A stretch of 64,000 nt of DNA from Mesorhizobium sp. WSM4306 (GTDB lineage: Bacteria > Pseudomonadota > Alphaproteobacteria > Rhizobiales > Rhizobiaceae). Under the pieces are notes generated by a model. That model was not told the origin of the DNA. It ran no database searches and saw only the letters and a program-made list of their open reading frames with translations. The stretch lies in NCBI RefSeq assembly GCF_007003975.1, contig NZ_VFTC01000009.1, positions 124,001 through 188,000 on the forward strand, read 5' to 3'. Below, in pieces: positions 34,978-43,881 of this stretch. Position numbers and translations under genes: made by a program. Numbering within the stretch: the stretch's first letter is position 1; each line of letters starts with the position of its first letter.

Positions 34978-36270
34978 TCAGAACAACCGCTCCACTTCAG
35001 CCGCGATGCGCAGCAAATAATGGTCCTGGCCGTTGCGCGCCACCAGCATCAGCCCGGCCGGCAACGTCATGCCGGGCATCGGCAGCGAGATGGCGCAGAG
35101 GTCGAACTGGTTGGCGACCTGGGTGTTGCGCAACAGCAGGCCTTCGGCCTTGTTGCGCAGCGCTTCGTCGCCGGCCATGGTGGCGATCGAGGGCGCGACG
35201 ATCGGCACGGTCGGGAGGGCAAGCATATCGATCGACGCGAGGCGCTCGGCCATGGCGGCGGCTAGCTCGCCGCGGCGGCGGATGGTCCTGATATAGACCG
35301 AAGCAGGGATGGCGAGTGCCCGCGAAAGCGGGCCGCTGACATGCGGGTCAACCGGCACCGATGCACCGATGGACAGCCAGTCGGCATGAACCTCCGCACC
35401 TTCCATCGACGCGATCGAAGCACGTTTGGTTGCTGTGCGCATCTCGGCAATCAGATCGTCGATCAACAGGTCGACGATGCGCACGCCGCTTTGCTCCAGC
35501 GCGCGCAGGCATCGCTCGAAGCCTGCCGCGACTTCCGGTTCCGTCTCGTCGAACAGCACACCGCGCGGAACGCCAACGCGGAGGCCGGCAAGTGACAGCG
35601 GCAGATGCAGCGGCGGGAGTTCGTCCCCTGACATGACGGCATCGGCGACCGCGCAGGCGGCGACGCTCAGCGCCAGCGGCCCGATCGAATCCAGCGTCGC
35701 GGACAGGGGAAAGGCGCCGGTCAGCGGCACCCGCCGCGCCGTCGGCTTGAAGCCGACGACGCCATTCAGCGATGCCGGGATGCGCACCGAGCCGCCGGTG
35801 TCGGAGCCGATGGCGATGTCGCATGTGCCCTCGGCCACGGAAACGCCGGCGCCCGAGGACGAGCCGCCGGGAACGCGGCTGGCGTCGGCCGCATTGCCGG
35901 GTGTGCCGTAGTGCAGGTTGTCGCCGATCGCGGTGAAGGCGAATTCGGTCATGTTGGTCTTGCCGATGATGACCGCGCCGGCCTGCCGCAGCCGGCTGAC
36001 GATTGCCGCGTCCCACAGGGGAGATGCTGCGTTCTTCAGCATCAGCGAACCGGCCGTGGTCGACTCGCCAGCGACATCGAACAGATCCTTGATCGAGACA
36101 ATGGTGCCGTCGAGCGGCCCGAGGCTCACACCGGCCCGTTTGCGGGCATCGCTGGCATCGGCCGCGGCCCGCGCGGCCTCGGCATAGAGCTTTGTGTAGA
36201 CCCTCTCGTCTGCCGCACGATTGGCAAGACGTGACAGGATGATTTCGAGATGATCGCGGATTGATTGCAT
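34978..36270 (-). CDS. Amidase signature family hydrolase
   Basis: The 430-residue protein has the Ser-cisSer-Lys triad of amidase-signature enzymes: Lys61 in 'TIVSIKDLFDVAG', the cis-Ser within 'PGGSSSGAG' (137-139), and the nucleophile Ser161 in 'GSDTGGSVRIPASLNG'. Substrate range in the family is wide (amides, allophanate, Glu-tRNA). No urea or GatBC genes are adjacent, so a GatA role is unlikely. It is monocistronic here. Confidence 0.88.
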   Translation of the reverse strand: MQSIRDHLEIILSRLANRAADERVYTKLYAEAARAAADASDARKRAGVSLGPLDGTIVSIKDLFDVAGESTTAGSLMLKNAASPLWDAAIVSRLRQAGAVIIGKTNMTEFAFTAIGDNLHYGTPGNAADASRVPGGSSSGAGVSVAEGTCDIAIGSDTGGSVRIPASLNGVVGFKPTARRVPLTGAFPLSATLDSIGPLALSVAACAVADAVMSGDELPPLHLPLSLAGLRVGVPRGVLFDETEPEVAAGFERCLRALEQSGVRIVDLLIDDLIAEMRTATKRASIASMEGAEVHADWLSIGASVPVDPHVSGPLSRALAIPASVYIRTIRRRGELAAAMAERLASIDMLALPTVPIVAPSIATMAGDEALRNKAEGLLLRNTQVANQFDLCAISLPMPGMTLPAGLMLVARNGQDHYLLRIAAEVERLF

Positions 36271-36401
36271 GTCGATGTCGGACTCCGCCAGGATGCAACG
36301 TCTTTAAAGCAAGCACAGAGAGTTCAAGCGGCCGGTTGGGCCCGCGGAAGGGATAACCCGGCCAGCGTGCCTTTGCACCTGCCAGCGATAGGAAGAGACT
36401 G

Positions 36402-36749
36402 ATGCTGTACAAAGGCAGCTGCCATTGCGGCAAGGTTGCGTTCGAATTCAAGGCGGAGCTGACCGGCGCGGTGCGGTGCAATTGCTCGATCTGCTCGCGC
36501 AAGGGTGCGCTGTTGGCCGCCATCCCGCATGACAGCCTGACGGTGCTGGCGTGGGGCGACGATCTCGGCACCTATACCTTCGGCAATCACGCAATGTCGC
36601 ATCGCTTCTGCCGCACCTGCGGCATCCATCCTTTTGCCGAGGACGTCCGTCGGGGCAGCGAACGCAGCGCCTATGTCAACCTCAACTGTGTCGTGGATAT
36701 CGATCCTGCCGGCCTGTCGATCTTCGATTTTGACGGCCGCGCGGTCTGA
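36402..36749 (+). CDS. GFA/CENP-V-domain zinc protein
   Basis: A 115-residue protein of the glutathione-dependent formaldehyde-activating (GFA) fold. The zinc-binding cysteines appear as 'GSCHCGKV' (C7, C9), 'RCNCSICSRKG' and 'HRFCRTCGIHPF', the standard spacing. Most family members have no proven enzymatic role; formaldehyde detoxification should not be assumed. The gene is followed by a long perfect hairpin. Confidence 0.88.
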   Translation: MLYKGSCHCGKVAFEFKAELTGAVRCNCSICSRKGALLAAIPHDSLTVLAWGDDLGTYTFGNHAMSHRFCRTCGIHPFAEDVRRGSERSAYVNLNCVVDIDPAGLSIFDFDGRAV

Positions 36750-36773
36750 ACAGTTGGTTACCTCTCATCATGA

Positions 36774-36810
36774 CAACGGCCCGACAACCGTGATGGCAGT
36801 CGGGCCGTTG
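36774..36810 (+). terminator. 12-bp-stem hairpin after GFA gene
   Basis: CAACGGCCCGAC and GTCGGGCCGTTG form a perfect 12-bp stem with a 13-base loop, 25 bases after the GFA stop codon. There is no T-run, so termination may be rho-assisted. Confidence 0.5.
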
Positions 36811-36823
36811 CTGGCGCGCGCCG

Positions 36824-37044
36824 GTCCATGCGCACACCGCCGACTACCGCGCGGTGGTCATCAAGGGGCTGTGGGCGCATTGGCAGATGGAGGGCGGCGA
36901 AGAGCGACCAAGGTCGAACTGCCGCCAGGGTCCTACTGGACCCAAAAGGCCAATGAGATGCACGACGACGCCTGCCTGTCGGAGACGGAGTGCGTGATCC
37001 TGCTGATCAACGACACGCCCTACGCGACCTATTTCCAGAAATAG
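36824..37044 (+). pseudogene. Frameshifted remnant of a DUF4437-type cupin protein
   Basis: One frame encodes 'VHAHTADYRAVVIKGLWAHW' and continues 'QMEGGEE'. A second frame, taken up near 36900-36907, continues 'ATKVELPPGSYWTQKANEMH' and then 'LINDTPYATYFQK' to a stop. Joined, they read as the C-terminal half of a cupin of the DUF4437 type, with metal-binding His in HxHTADYR. The N-terminal half is missing. A sequencing error could explain the shift but not the absent N-terminus. Confidence 0.7.
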
Positions 37045-37101
37045 AAGGCGCCTGCAGATTTTCGCCAGCGGATTGGCGCCGGCTTAAGTCTGCAGGGGAG
37101 C

Positions 37102-38178
37102 CTAGCTGGCGTGCCGCAGGCTTACGCCGCTGCCCTTGTCGAACAGCACGACCTTGTCCGCATTCCACGCGAAGCGCACCGATTGCTCGATCGCCACATC
37201 GGTCCTGGCCGGCACGGTGGCGCGCAGCGTCGTGTCGCCGACCCTGAGCGTCAGGATCTTTTCGACGCCATGGTTCTCGACATCATGGACGCGTGCCTCG
37301 ACCGGCGCGCCGCTCTCGAGATAGACGTCTTCCGGACGGATGCCGAAGACGAGCGGGCGCCCCTCCGTCGCCGCGGCCGTCTTGGTAAGCGGCAGCTCGA
37401 AATTCATCGGCGCCATCACCGCGCGATTATCCACCAGCCGGCCGTCGATGAGGTTCATCGGCGGCGAGCCGACGAAGCTCGCCACATAGGTATCGCGCGG
37501 ATTGTTGTAGATCTCGTGCGGCGTGCCGGTCTGCACGATGCGGCCGTGGTTCAACACGCCGACCTTGTCGCCCATCGACATCGCCTCGATCTGGTCGTGG
37601 GTGACGAACAGGAAGGTGGCGCCGAGCTGTATCTGCAGGTTCTTCAGTTCCGTGCGCAGCGCCTCGCGCAATTTGGCGTCGAGCGCCGACAGCGGCTCGT
37701 CCATCAGGAACACGCGCGGCTTGCGCACAATGGCGCGGCCGATCGAGACGCGCTGCATCTCGCCGCCCGAAAGGCGATCGGTCTTGCGGTCGAGCAGATG
37801 CTCGATCCGCAGTGTCTTGGCGGCCCGCGCAACGCGGTCCTTGATCTCGGCATCCGGCAGCCGGCGGATCTTCGGCTTCAGTGGGAATTCAAGGTTCTCG
37901 CGCACGGTGTAGCGCGGGTAGAGCGAATATTGCTGCAGCACCAGCGCCACGTCGCGCTCGGCAGCGCCCCAGTCGGCGACATCGACGCCGTCGATGAATA
38001 CCTGGCCCTCAGTCGGCTTTTCCAAACCGGCGACCATGCGCAGCGTCGTCGTCTTGCCCGCGCCTGTCTCGCCGAGCAGCACGAAGAACTCGCCATCGGC
38101 GATCTCGAGATTGAGCCCGGTCAGCGCGGTGTGATTGCCGAAGCTCTTCGAGATATTCTTGAGCTGGATATGCGCCAT
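37102..38178 (-). CDS. Carbohydrate ABC transporter ATP-binding protein (UgpC/MalK-like), second
   Basis: The 358-residue ATPase has Walker A 'GETGAGKTT', signature 'LSGGEMQRVSIGRAI', Walker B 'VFLMDEPLSALD' and switch His 'FVTHDQ', then a C-terminal TOBE/MalK-type regulatory domain ('FGIRPEDVYLESG'). It is the second of two different ATPases in the operon and its start overlaps the stop of the first by one base (TGATG-type). Such pairs occur in glycerol-type (GlpS/GlpT) transporters and probably form a heterodimer. Confidence 0.92.
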   Translation of the reverse strand: MAHIQLKNISKSFGNHTALTGLNLEIADGEFFVLLGETGAGKTTTLRMVAGLEKPTEGQVFIDGVDVADWGAAERDVALVLQQYSLYPRYTVRENLEFPLKPKIRRLPDAEIKDRVARAAKTLRIEHLLDRKTDRLSGGEMQRVSIGRAIVRKPRVFLMDEPLSALDAKLREALRTELKNLQIQLGATFLFVTHDQIEAMSMGDKVGVLNHGRIVQTGTPHEIYNNPRDTYVASFVGSPPMNLIDGRLVDNRAVMAPMNFELPLTKTAAATEGRPLVFGIRPEDVYLESGAPVEARVHDVENHGVEKILTLRVGDTTLRATVPARTDVAIEQSVRFAWNADKVVLFDKGSGVSLRHAS

Positions 38179-39281
38179 CAGAGCCTCACCTCGAGCGACT
38201 TGCCGCTTGCTGTGTCGAAGAAATGCGCCTGCGTCGGATCGATCCTGGCGAAGACCTTTTCGCCGGGACCGCCGACGAAGCCGCTCTTGGTGCGGGCGCG
38301 CAGCATCTTTGTGCCGACCATGAGGTCGACGATGTCGAAGGAGCCGAGCGGCTCGACGATCTGCGTCTCGACCGGCAGGAAGCCTTCCGCCGCTTCATGG
38401 CGCACCAGCACGCCTTCGGGCCGGATGCCGAGCGCCAGCTGGCCGCCGGCATGTCCGTTGAGCTTGGACAAAAGCGCGCGCGGGAATTCGAAACCGGCGG
38501 CAGCGCCGCCGACCGTGACCGAGGCCGAGGAAGCCGTTTCTGCGACCGACGCATCGGCGACATTCATCACCGGGCTGCCGACGAACTGCGCCACGAACAG
38601 ATTGGCCGGATGCGAATAGACCTCGTCTGGCGAGCCAACCTGCTGCAACACGCCCTCATGCATGATGACAATGCGATCGGCGAGGCTCATCGCCTCGATC
38701 TGGTCATGCGTGACATAGATGGTGGTCGAGCCCTGCTTGATGTGCAGCCGCTTGATCTCGGCGCGCATCTCTTCGCGCAATTTGGCGTCGAGCGCGCCGA
38801 TCGGTTCGTCCATCAGCATCGCCTTCGGGCGCCGCACCAGCGCCCTGCCGATAGCGACGCGCTGCATGTCGCCGCCCGACAGCGCCGACGGCTTCTTGGC
38901 CAGGAGGTCGGTGATCTGCAGCGTCTTGGCGACCGAGCGCACTTCCTGGTCGATCTCAGCCTTGCTCTTTCGCGTTGCCCTGAGTGGGAAAGCAACATTC
39001 TCGTAGACGCTCATATGCGGATAGAGCGAGAATGACTGGAACACCATGGCGATGTCGCGGTCGGCGGCCTTGAGGTGCTGCACCGGCTTGCCGTCGATCA
39101 GTATATCGCCGCCATCGATCGTCTCCAGCCCGGCAATGGCGCGCAGCGTCGTCGTCTTGCCGCAGCCGGACTGGCCGAGCAGCACGATGAACTCGTTGTC
39201 GTCGATTTTGAGGTTGAGGTCCTTGATGACCTGGACGGCGCCGAAGAATTTCTGGACGCCGCGAAGCTCGATCTGGGTCAA
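38178..39281 (-). CDS. Carbohydrate ABC transporter ATP-binding protein (UgpC/MalK-like), first
   Basis: About 367 residues: Walker A 'GQSGCGKTT', signature 'LSGGDMQRVAIGRAL', Walker B 'AMLMDEPIGALD', switch 'YVTHDQ' and a TOBE domain ('LGIRPEGVLVRHE'). I place the start at TTG 39281, seven bases after GGGAG. This TTG overlaps the stop of the small membrane-protein gene as TTGA and puts 'TQIELRGVQKFFG' at the N-terminus. A longer form would run through that small gene out of context. Confidence 0.9.
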   Translation of the reverse strand: MTQIELRGVQKFFGAVQVIKDLNLKIDDNEFIVLLGQSGCGKTTTLRAIAGLETIDGGDILIDGKPVQHLKAADRDIAMVFQSFSLYPHMSVYENVAFPLRATRKSKAEIDQEVRSVAKTLQITDLLAKKPSALSGGDMQRVAIGRALVRRPKAMLMDEPIGALDAKLREEMRAEIKRLHIKQGSTTIYVTHDQIEAMSLADRIVIMHEGVLQQVGSPDEVYSHPANLFVAQFVGSPVMNVADASVAETASSASVTVGGAAAGFEFPRALLSKLNGHAGGQLALGIRPEGVLVRHEAAEGFLPVETQIVEPLGSFDIVDLMVGTKMLRARTKSGFVGGPGEKVFARIDPTQAHFFDTASGKSLEVRL

Positions 39282-39514
39282 TGCGGTGCTCCCGGATTTC
39301 GCGCCGGTTCGTCCGCGCCGTGGCCAGTGCCGGCCTTCTCTTCCGGCGCGATCTTCGAGGTGATGTTGAAGCCGATCAGGCCGATCAGGATGATGGTCAG
39401 ACCATAGGTGTGCAGCAGCATGTTCCAGGGCTGGCAGAGCGCGACGATGCCGAGCACCATCAGGATCTGCGAGCCGGGTTCGAGATATTTCTGGTTGATG
39501 GCTCGAAAGCTCAT
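39278..39514 (-). CDS. Small two-helix membrane protein in sugar ABC operon
   Basis: This 78-residue protein has two hydrophobic helices ('ILMVLGIVALCQPWNMLLH' and 'YGLTIILIGLIGFNITSKI') and a charged C-terminal tail. It is welded into the operon: its ATG overlaps the permease stop (ATGA) and its stop overlaps the ATPase start (TTGA). Size and location recall the DUF2160-type small protein of rhizobial glycerol ABC operons. It may be an auxiliary subunit of the transporter. Function is unproven. Confidence 0.75.
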   Translation of the reverse strand: MSFRAINQKYLEPGSQILMVLGIVALCQPWNMLLHTYGLTIILIGLIGFNITSKIAPEEKAGTGHGADEPARNPGAPH

Positions 39515-40470
39515 TTGCGGATCGCTCCGAAGGACATGCCGCGCAACAGATGATTGCGGAGCAGGAAGGTGAAAATGGCAACCGGCAGCAGGAACAGGAA
39601 AGTGCCTGCCGCAATCACCGTCCAGTCCGGCAGGCCGGAGCCGACCTGGCTGGGGATGAAAGGCGGCGCGGTCTGCGCGCGGCGGCTGGTCATGATCAGC
39701 GCGAAGGCATATTCGTTCCACGCCGTGATAAAGCAGAAGACGGCGGTGGCGGCGATGCCGGTTGCGGCCTCGGGTAGCACGATCTTGAAGAAGGCTTCCA
39801 TGCGCGTATAGCCGTCGACCAGGGCGGCCTCCTCGTATTCCTTCGGGATCTCGTCCATGAAGCCTTTCATCAGCCAGACCGAGAAGGACAGGTTGAAAGC
39901 GGTGTAGAGGATTATCAGGCCGAGGTGGGAATCGTTGAGGCCGACCGCCCGGTACATCAGGAACATGGGGATGGCGACGACCACCGGCGGCAGCATGCGC
40001 GTCGACAGGATGAAGAAGAGCAGATCCGCCTCTCCCTTCACCTTGAAGCGCGAGAAGCCGTAGGCGGTGAAGGTGCCCATGCCGACCGCCAGTACCGTCG
40101 AGGTTATGGCCACGATCAACGAGTTCATGAAGCGACTCGGATAGCCGGACCACTGCACCTGGCCCTTGCCGTCACGCACGATCTTTTCGCCGCCGTCGAA
40201 GACGACGCGCTCCCACCAGGGCGCGGCTGCATACTCCTCCGGCGACGCTGGGTTGCGCAGTTGCGAGCGCTTGGTGAACAGCTTGACGAAGGGCGATATT
40301 TCCGGCTGGAAGACGACCGTCGGCGGAATGGTGGTGGCAAGGTTGCGCGGCTTGAATGCCGTCGAGGCAATCCAGTAGATCGGCGCCAGAAAGATGATCG
40401 TCACCAACAGGACGGCGACGATTGCAACGCGGTTGAAGCCGATTTCGGAAGAAGTGCGGACGGCGGCCAT
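39511..40470 (-). CDS. Carbohydrate ABC transporter permease (MalG-like)
   Basis: The 319-residue inner-membrane protein has about six TM helices and the cytoplasmic coupling motif 'EYEEAALVDGYTRMEAFFKI' (EAA loop). A long periplasmic segment follows the first helix (about residues 35-110), larger than usual. It lies two bases from the upstream permease gene and overlaps the small membrane-protein gene by four bases. Confidence 0.92.
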   Translation of the reverse strand: MAAVRTSSEIGFNRVAIVAVLLVTIIFLAPIYWIASTAFKPRNLATTIPPTVVFQPEISPFVKLFTKRSQLRNPASPEEYAAAPWWERVVFDGGEKIVRDGKGQVQWSGYPSRFMNSLIVAITSTVLAVGMGTFTAYGFSRFKVKGEADLLFFILSTRMLPPVVVAIPMFLMYRAVGLNDSHLGLIILYTAFNLSFSVWLMKGFMDEIPKEYEEAALVDGYTRMEAFFKIVLPEAATGIAATAVFCFITAWNEYAFALIMTSRRAQTAPPFIPSQVGSGLPDWTVIAAGTFLFLLPVAIFTFLLRNHLLRGMSFGAIRK

Positions 40471-40471
40471 C

Positions 40472-41377
40472 TCAGCGCTCCTTCACCTTGTTGAGGTATT
40501 TGACGTAGATGTTGGTAATCGCCAGCACCATGATCAGCACGATGTAGGCGAGTGCGCAGGACCGCCCGGTCTGCCATTCCTGGAACGCCATCTTGTAGAG
40601 CCGGATCGAAATCAGTTCGGCCGTCGGCTGGCTGGTCAGGATGTAGGCGAGATCGAAGGTCTTAAATGCCTCCATGGTGCGGAAGATGACCGCGATCATC
40701 AGGATCGGCGCGACCAGCGGCAGCGTGATGCGAAAGAAGGTGTAGAACGGCCCGGCGCGGTCGATCGCCGCCGCCTCGTAGAGATGCTTCGGCACCGCCG
40801 AGAGGCCGGCCAGCGACAGCAGCATGACGAAGGGCGACCACATCCAGATGTCGGTAAGCGCAACCGCATAGAGCGCCATTTTCGGATTCGATAGCCATTC
40901 GAAGGTGCCGAGGCCGAGCGCATAGTTGATGATGCCGAAAGACGGATCGTAGAGCAGTTTCCAGAACAGGCCGACGACCGCCATCGACAGCATCATCGGC
41001 AACAGAAGCAGCGTCGTCAGCAAGCCCTTCAGCGGAATGTCGCGGTTGAGCAGCATGGCGACGCCAAAGCCGACCAGCAGCTGACCGGCGACCGAGATGA
41101 TGACGTATTTCGCGGTGATGGCGAAATTGGACCACACATACGGGTCGTTGAGCAGGTCGCGATAATTCTGCAGCCCAACGAAATTCGCCGCCGCATTGGT
41201 CGACGCGCGGAAATCGGTGAAGGAATAACCCAGCGAATAGATCAGCGGGAAGATGTTGAAGACGATCAGGAACAGGATCGTCGGAATGATGAAGAGATTG
41301 CGGATCGACATGTCGCTGAGGCCGCGTGCGGCGGCTCGTGAGGACCTGTCTAGCGTGGTGATCATCGTGGTCGCCAA
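40472..41377 (-). CDS. Carbohydrate ABC transporter permease (MalF-like)
   Basis: The 301-residue permease has about six TM segments and the EAA loop 'HLYEAAAIDRAGPFYTFFRI'. The TTG at 41377 is eight bases after GGGAG; an ATG four codons later lacks a ribosome site at normal distance. It follows an intrinsic terminator that separates it from the binding-protein gene, and pairs with the next permease. Confidence 0.9.
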   Translation of the reverse strand: MATTMITTLDRSSRAAARGLSDMSIRNLFIIPTILFLIVFNIFPLIYSLGYSFTDFRASTNAAANFVGLQNYRDLLNDPYVWSNFAITAKYVIISVAGQLLVGFGVAMLLNRDIPLKGLLTTLLLLPMMLSMAVVGLFWKLLYDPSFGIINYALGLGTFEWLSNPKMALYAVALTDIWMWSPFVMLLSLAGLSAVPKHLYEAAAIDRAGPFYTFFRITLPLVAPILMIAVIFRTMEAFKTFDLAYILTSQPTAELISIRLYKMAFQEWQTGRSCALAYIVLIMVLAITNIYVKYLNKVKER

Positions 41378-41394
41378 GACCCTGCTCCCGGTTC

Positions 41395-41433
41395 AAAAAA
41401 GAAAACGGAGGAGGCACCAATCGCCCCCTCCGT
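41395..41433 (-). terminator. Intrinsic terminator/attenuator between binding-protein and permease genes
   Basis: On the minus strand ACGGAGG...CCTCCGT forms a GC-rich stem 12 bases after the binding-protein stop codon, followed directly by TTTTCTTTTTT. This is the classic layout of a rho-independent terminator. It lies inside the operon, so partial read-through would make more binding protein than permease. Confidence 0.75.
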
Positions 41434-41444
41434 GAAGATGTCGG

Positions 41445-42761
41445 TTACTGCCCGCGGCCGTATTTCTTGAACGTCGCGTTCCAGTCGCCTGCGAGCGCGT
41501 CCAGCGTTTCCTTGGCGGTGCCTTCGCCGCCGATCATGTAGGGGTAGACGCGCTGGTTGAGCTGCTGCAGCAGTTCTGCATATTCCGGCACCGCCCAGAA
41601 ATCCTTCACCTTGAACATGGTCTCGTAGAAGGCCTTGTTGTACGGCGTGGCGTTCTGGAATTCGTCCGACTTGAGCACGGCGGCACTGCAGGTGTAGCCG
41701 CCAAGCGCTGCCCACTTCTTCTGGGTCTCGTCCTTGATGAACCATTCAAGGAACTTCGTCGCCTCTTCCTGCTTCTGCGAGTAGGAGACGATGGAGATAC
41801 CCTGGCCGCCGAGTGCGGCGAACTGATCGCCGTTCGGGCCCGGGGGATTGGCGAAGAAGCCGGTGTTCTTGGCGTTCGGGTTCGACGCCTCGTTAATCAG
41901 CGAGGGGAAGAACGCGAAGTAGTTCATGCTCATCGCGGCCAGGTTTTCAGTGATGGCCTGGTTGTCCTCGACGAAAAACGACTTGGCCCAGCCCGGAGGG
42001 GTGAACTTGTAGAGTTCCTTGTAGGCGTCGAGCGCCGCGATCGCCTTGTCGGAGTTGATGAAGCCATCGACCTTGTAGGTCTTATAGTCACCCAGCTCGC
42101 CGCCAAAGGAGAACAACGCGTTCTCAAAACCCATCGCCATCGCGTCATAGGAATTGTCGGTGTAGATGGCGATGCCGTATCGCTTCTGATCCGGCCGGTG
42201 GAAGAATTCGGCGATGTCGCGCAGCGCCTTGAAATCCTTCGGCACGTCGAGATCGTAGCCATATTTGGCCTTGAAGGCTTCCTTTTCCTTGGGGTCTTCG
42301 AACCAGTCCTTGCGATAGGACCAGCCGACGGCGTCGCCTTCGAGCGGAATGGCCCAGTACTTGCTGCTGCCGCCCGGATATTCGGCATAGTATTTCACCG
42401 TAGCCGGCGCCATTACTTCGCCGACCTTGTGCTTGTTGAAGAAGTCGGTCAGGTCGACATAGTGGCCACCAGTCGAGCCGGCGCCGAGCCATTGCGAATC
42501 GCCGACGACCATATCATAGGCGTCGCCATGGGCGTTGAACTCGGTGAAGGCCTTGGTCTGGAAGTCGGGCCACGGTGTGGTTTCCACCGTAATCTTGACG
42601 CCGGTTTCCTTCTCGTACTCGTTGCCGAGTTCCTGCAGGTAATTGGCCGGATCCCATTCCGCCCAGAAGATGGTGAGTGATTTATCCTGCGCGTAAACGG
42701 ACGTTCCGCAGGCAAGCACTAAGCCGATACCAGCAAGCAGGCTGGTCATTGTCTTGCGCAT
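41445..42761 (-). CDS. Sugar ABC transporter extracellular solute-binding protein (family 1)
   Basis: A signal peptide (MRKTMTSLLAGIGLVLACGT, cut near VYA) precedes a family 1 binding fold of 438 residues in total: 'LTIFWAEWDPANYLQELGNE', 'PWPDFQTKAFTEFNAHGDAY', 'WAIPLEGDAVGWSYRKDWF', 'GYTCSAAVLKSDEF'. It delivers a carbohydrate to the permeases downstream. Two operator-like palindromes lie upstream (42924 and 43097). Ligand unknown, although the operon layout is like that of glycerol or polyol transporters. Confidence 0.92.
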   Translation of the reverse strand: MRKTMTSLLAGIGLVLACGTSVYAQDKSLTIFWAEWDPANYLQELGNEYEKETGVKITVETTPWPDFQTKAFTEFNAHGDAYDMVVGDSQWLGAGSTGGHYVDLTDFFNKHKVGEVMAPATVKYYAEYPGGSSKYWAIPLEGDAVGWSYRKDWFEDPKEKEAFKAKYGYDLDVPKDFKALRDIAEFFHRPDQKRYGIAIYTDNSYDAMAMGFENALFSFGGELGDYKTYKVDGFINSDKAIAALDAYKELYKFTPPGWAKSFFVEDNQAITENLAAMSMNYFAFFPSLINEASNPNAKNTGFFANPPGPNGDQFAALGGQGISIVSYSQKQEEATKFLEWFIKDETQKKWAALGGYTCSAAVLKSDEFQNATPYNKAFYETMFKVKDFWAVPEYAELLQQLNQRVYPYMIGGEGTAKETLDALAGDWNATFKKYGRGQ

Positions 42762-42923
42762 AATGTTTCCTCCCTTGTGCGCATTCTACCGTATCATGCG
42801 AGCCGGCAACGGGGCCGGCCCTGGTAGTTCCTCCGAGATCGCACCTTTCCGGTTCCAAGCCTCCTCGCTTCGCCGGAAAATGGACCGCAGCTCTCACTTT
42901 CGATCCGCTTTTTCTGTCCTGAT

Positions 42924-42936
42924 CTGGTATTACCAA
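42924..42936. promoter_or_regulatory. FadR/GntR-type operator candidate (ATT spacer)
   Basis: CTGGTATTACCAA is identical in its 13 bases to the site at 30323. It lies about 160 bases upstream of the binding-protein start and is a probable control site of the sugar ABC operon. Confidence 0.6.
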
Positions 42937-43096
42937 TTTTGGATAGCCGTCAAGCTCTTTCTTGGACCACAGCCGGAGCTTGTATAACCGGATTCCCCAT
43001 GTATCTGACTGTTTTCCCTTAATTTTCCTACTCCTTGATATAGGAGAGCCTTGTTTCGGCACCTACATCCTGGTTACCATCAGTAGTGGTCGCGCA

Positions 43097-43115
43097 AATC
43101 TGGTCGAACCAGATT
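43097..43115. promoter_or_regulatory. FadR/GntR-type operator candidate (CGA spacer), extended perfect palindrome
   Basis: AATCTGGTCGAACCAGATT has perfect 8-base arms around CGA, the most symmetrical of the sites in the window. It lies four bases beyond the TetR stop codon and some 335 bases upstream of the sugar ABC operon, so an upstream or looping role is more likely than simple promoter overlap. Confidence 0.65.
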
Positions 43116-43119
43116 GGCG

Positions 43120-43803
43120 CTATTTCGTCGCTGCCGCCGGCCGAACCGCATCCGCTTCTGTCATCGATTCCACTATCGCGGCGCGCACCAGGGCGCCCGC
43201 CGCCCATTGCGCGACTGACCGCATGCCGCGGCTGTCGAGCCCCCATATGTCCTTTAGCACGATCAGCAATTCGACGCCGAACATCATCGACAGCGCCTGC
43301 GCCAGGCGCTTGAATTCGCGCGGCGACAACTGGCCCTTGAGCGGAGTGATGGCATCCTTCAACAGCTGGACGCGATGACCGCGTGTGAACTGCGGTTCGC
43401 CCCCCAGCGTGCCCGCCTGGCGCTGCGCCCACTGGTCGAGCGACAGTTTCAACGCTGCCTTGAAGGTTGCCTCGAAAGCCTCGATGCGCGGCATGGCGGT
43501 GTCGAACAATTCGGCGACGCGGCGTTGCGGATCTTTCGAAGCCGATTGCCAGGTCAGGATCGGCCCGAGCCCCTCGTCGACCACGGCCTGCACCAGGGCT
43601 GCCTGGCTCGGGAAATAGCGATAAGCGGTGGCGCGCGAGACTTCAGCCGCCTCCGCGACTTCGCTGACCGAGGGCGTGACGCCCGCCTGCATCAGCCGCG
43701 TCGCCGTCTCCAGCATCAGTCGTTTTGTGCGGGCACGTGGGCCGCGTTCGACCGCCTCACTGGCGTCGTCGTTCACTGCGGCTTGTTGACGTGAGACATT
43801 CAT
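43120..43803 (-). CDS. TetR family transcriptional regulator
   Basis: The 227-residue protein has an N-terminal TetR helix-turn-helix ('RTKRLMLETATRLMQAGVTP', 'VSEVAEAAEVSRATAYRYFP') and a helical ligand domain. The start at 43803 gives a normal length; the frame stays open far upstream by chance, antisense to the UPF0261 gene. It is divergent from the UPF0261/TIM-barrel/cupin operon with a 78-base gap, so it most likely controls that operon. Confidence 0.88.
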   Translation of the reverse strand: MNVSRQQAAVNDDASEAVERGPRARTKRLMLETATRLMQAGVTPSVSEVAEAAEVSRATAYRYFPSQAALVQAVVDEGLGPILTWQSASKDPQRRVAELFDTAMPRIEAFEATFKAALKLSLDQWAQRQAGTLGGEPQFTRGHRVQLLKDAITPLKGQLSPREFKRLAQALSMMFGVELLIVLKDIWGLDSRGMRSVAQWAAGALVRAAIVESMTEADAVRPAAATK

Positions 43804-43881
43804 GTCAATACGATACGCGCGTCTCAAAAAATTGCAATGGCCTTCGCGGCCAGACCCAGCACACCGAAGACGGGGAACGCG

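Larger units (their letters stand above)
42762..43119. other. 358-bp control region of the sugar ABC operon
   Basis: A non-coding gap between the binding-protein gene and the convergently placed TetR stop. It contains two YTGGTNNNACCAR palindromes, at 42924 (ATT spacer) and 43097 (CGA spacer). The same pair of spacer types is found in the 30.2-30.6 kb control region. No open frame with support was found. Confidence 0.7.

Noticed and set aside
43815..43822. ACGCGCGT palindrome just upstream of the TetR start as its operator
   Set aside because: Eight bases of alternating G/C-rich palindrome are expected by chance in DNA of this composition, and no repeat of it was seen.
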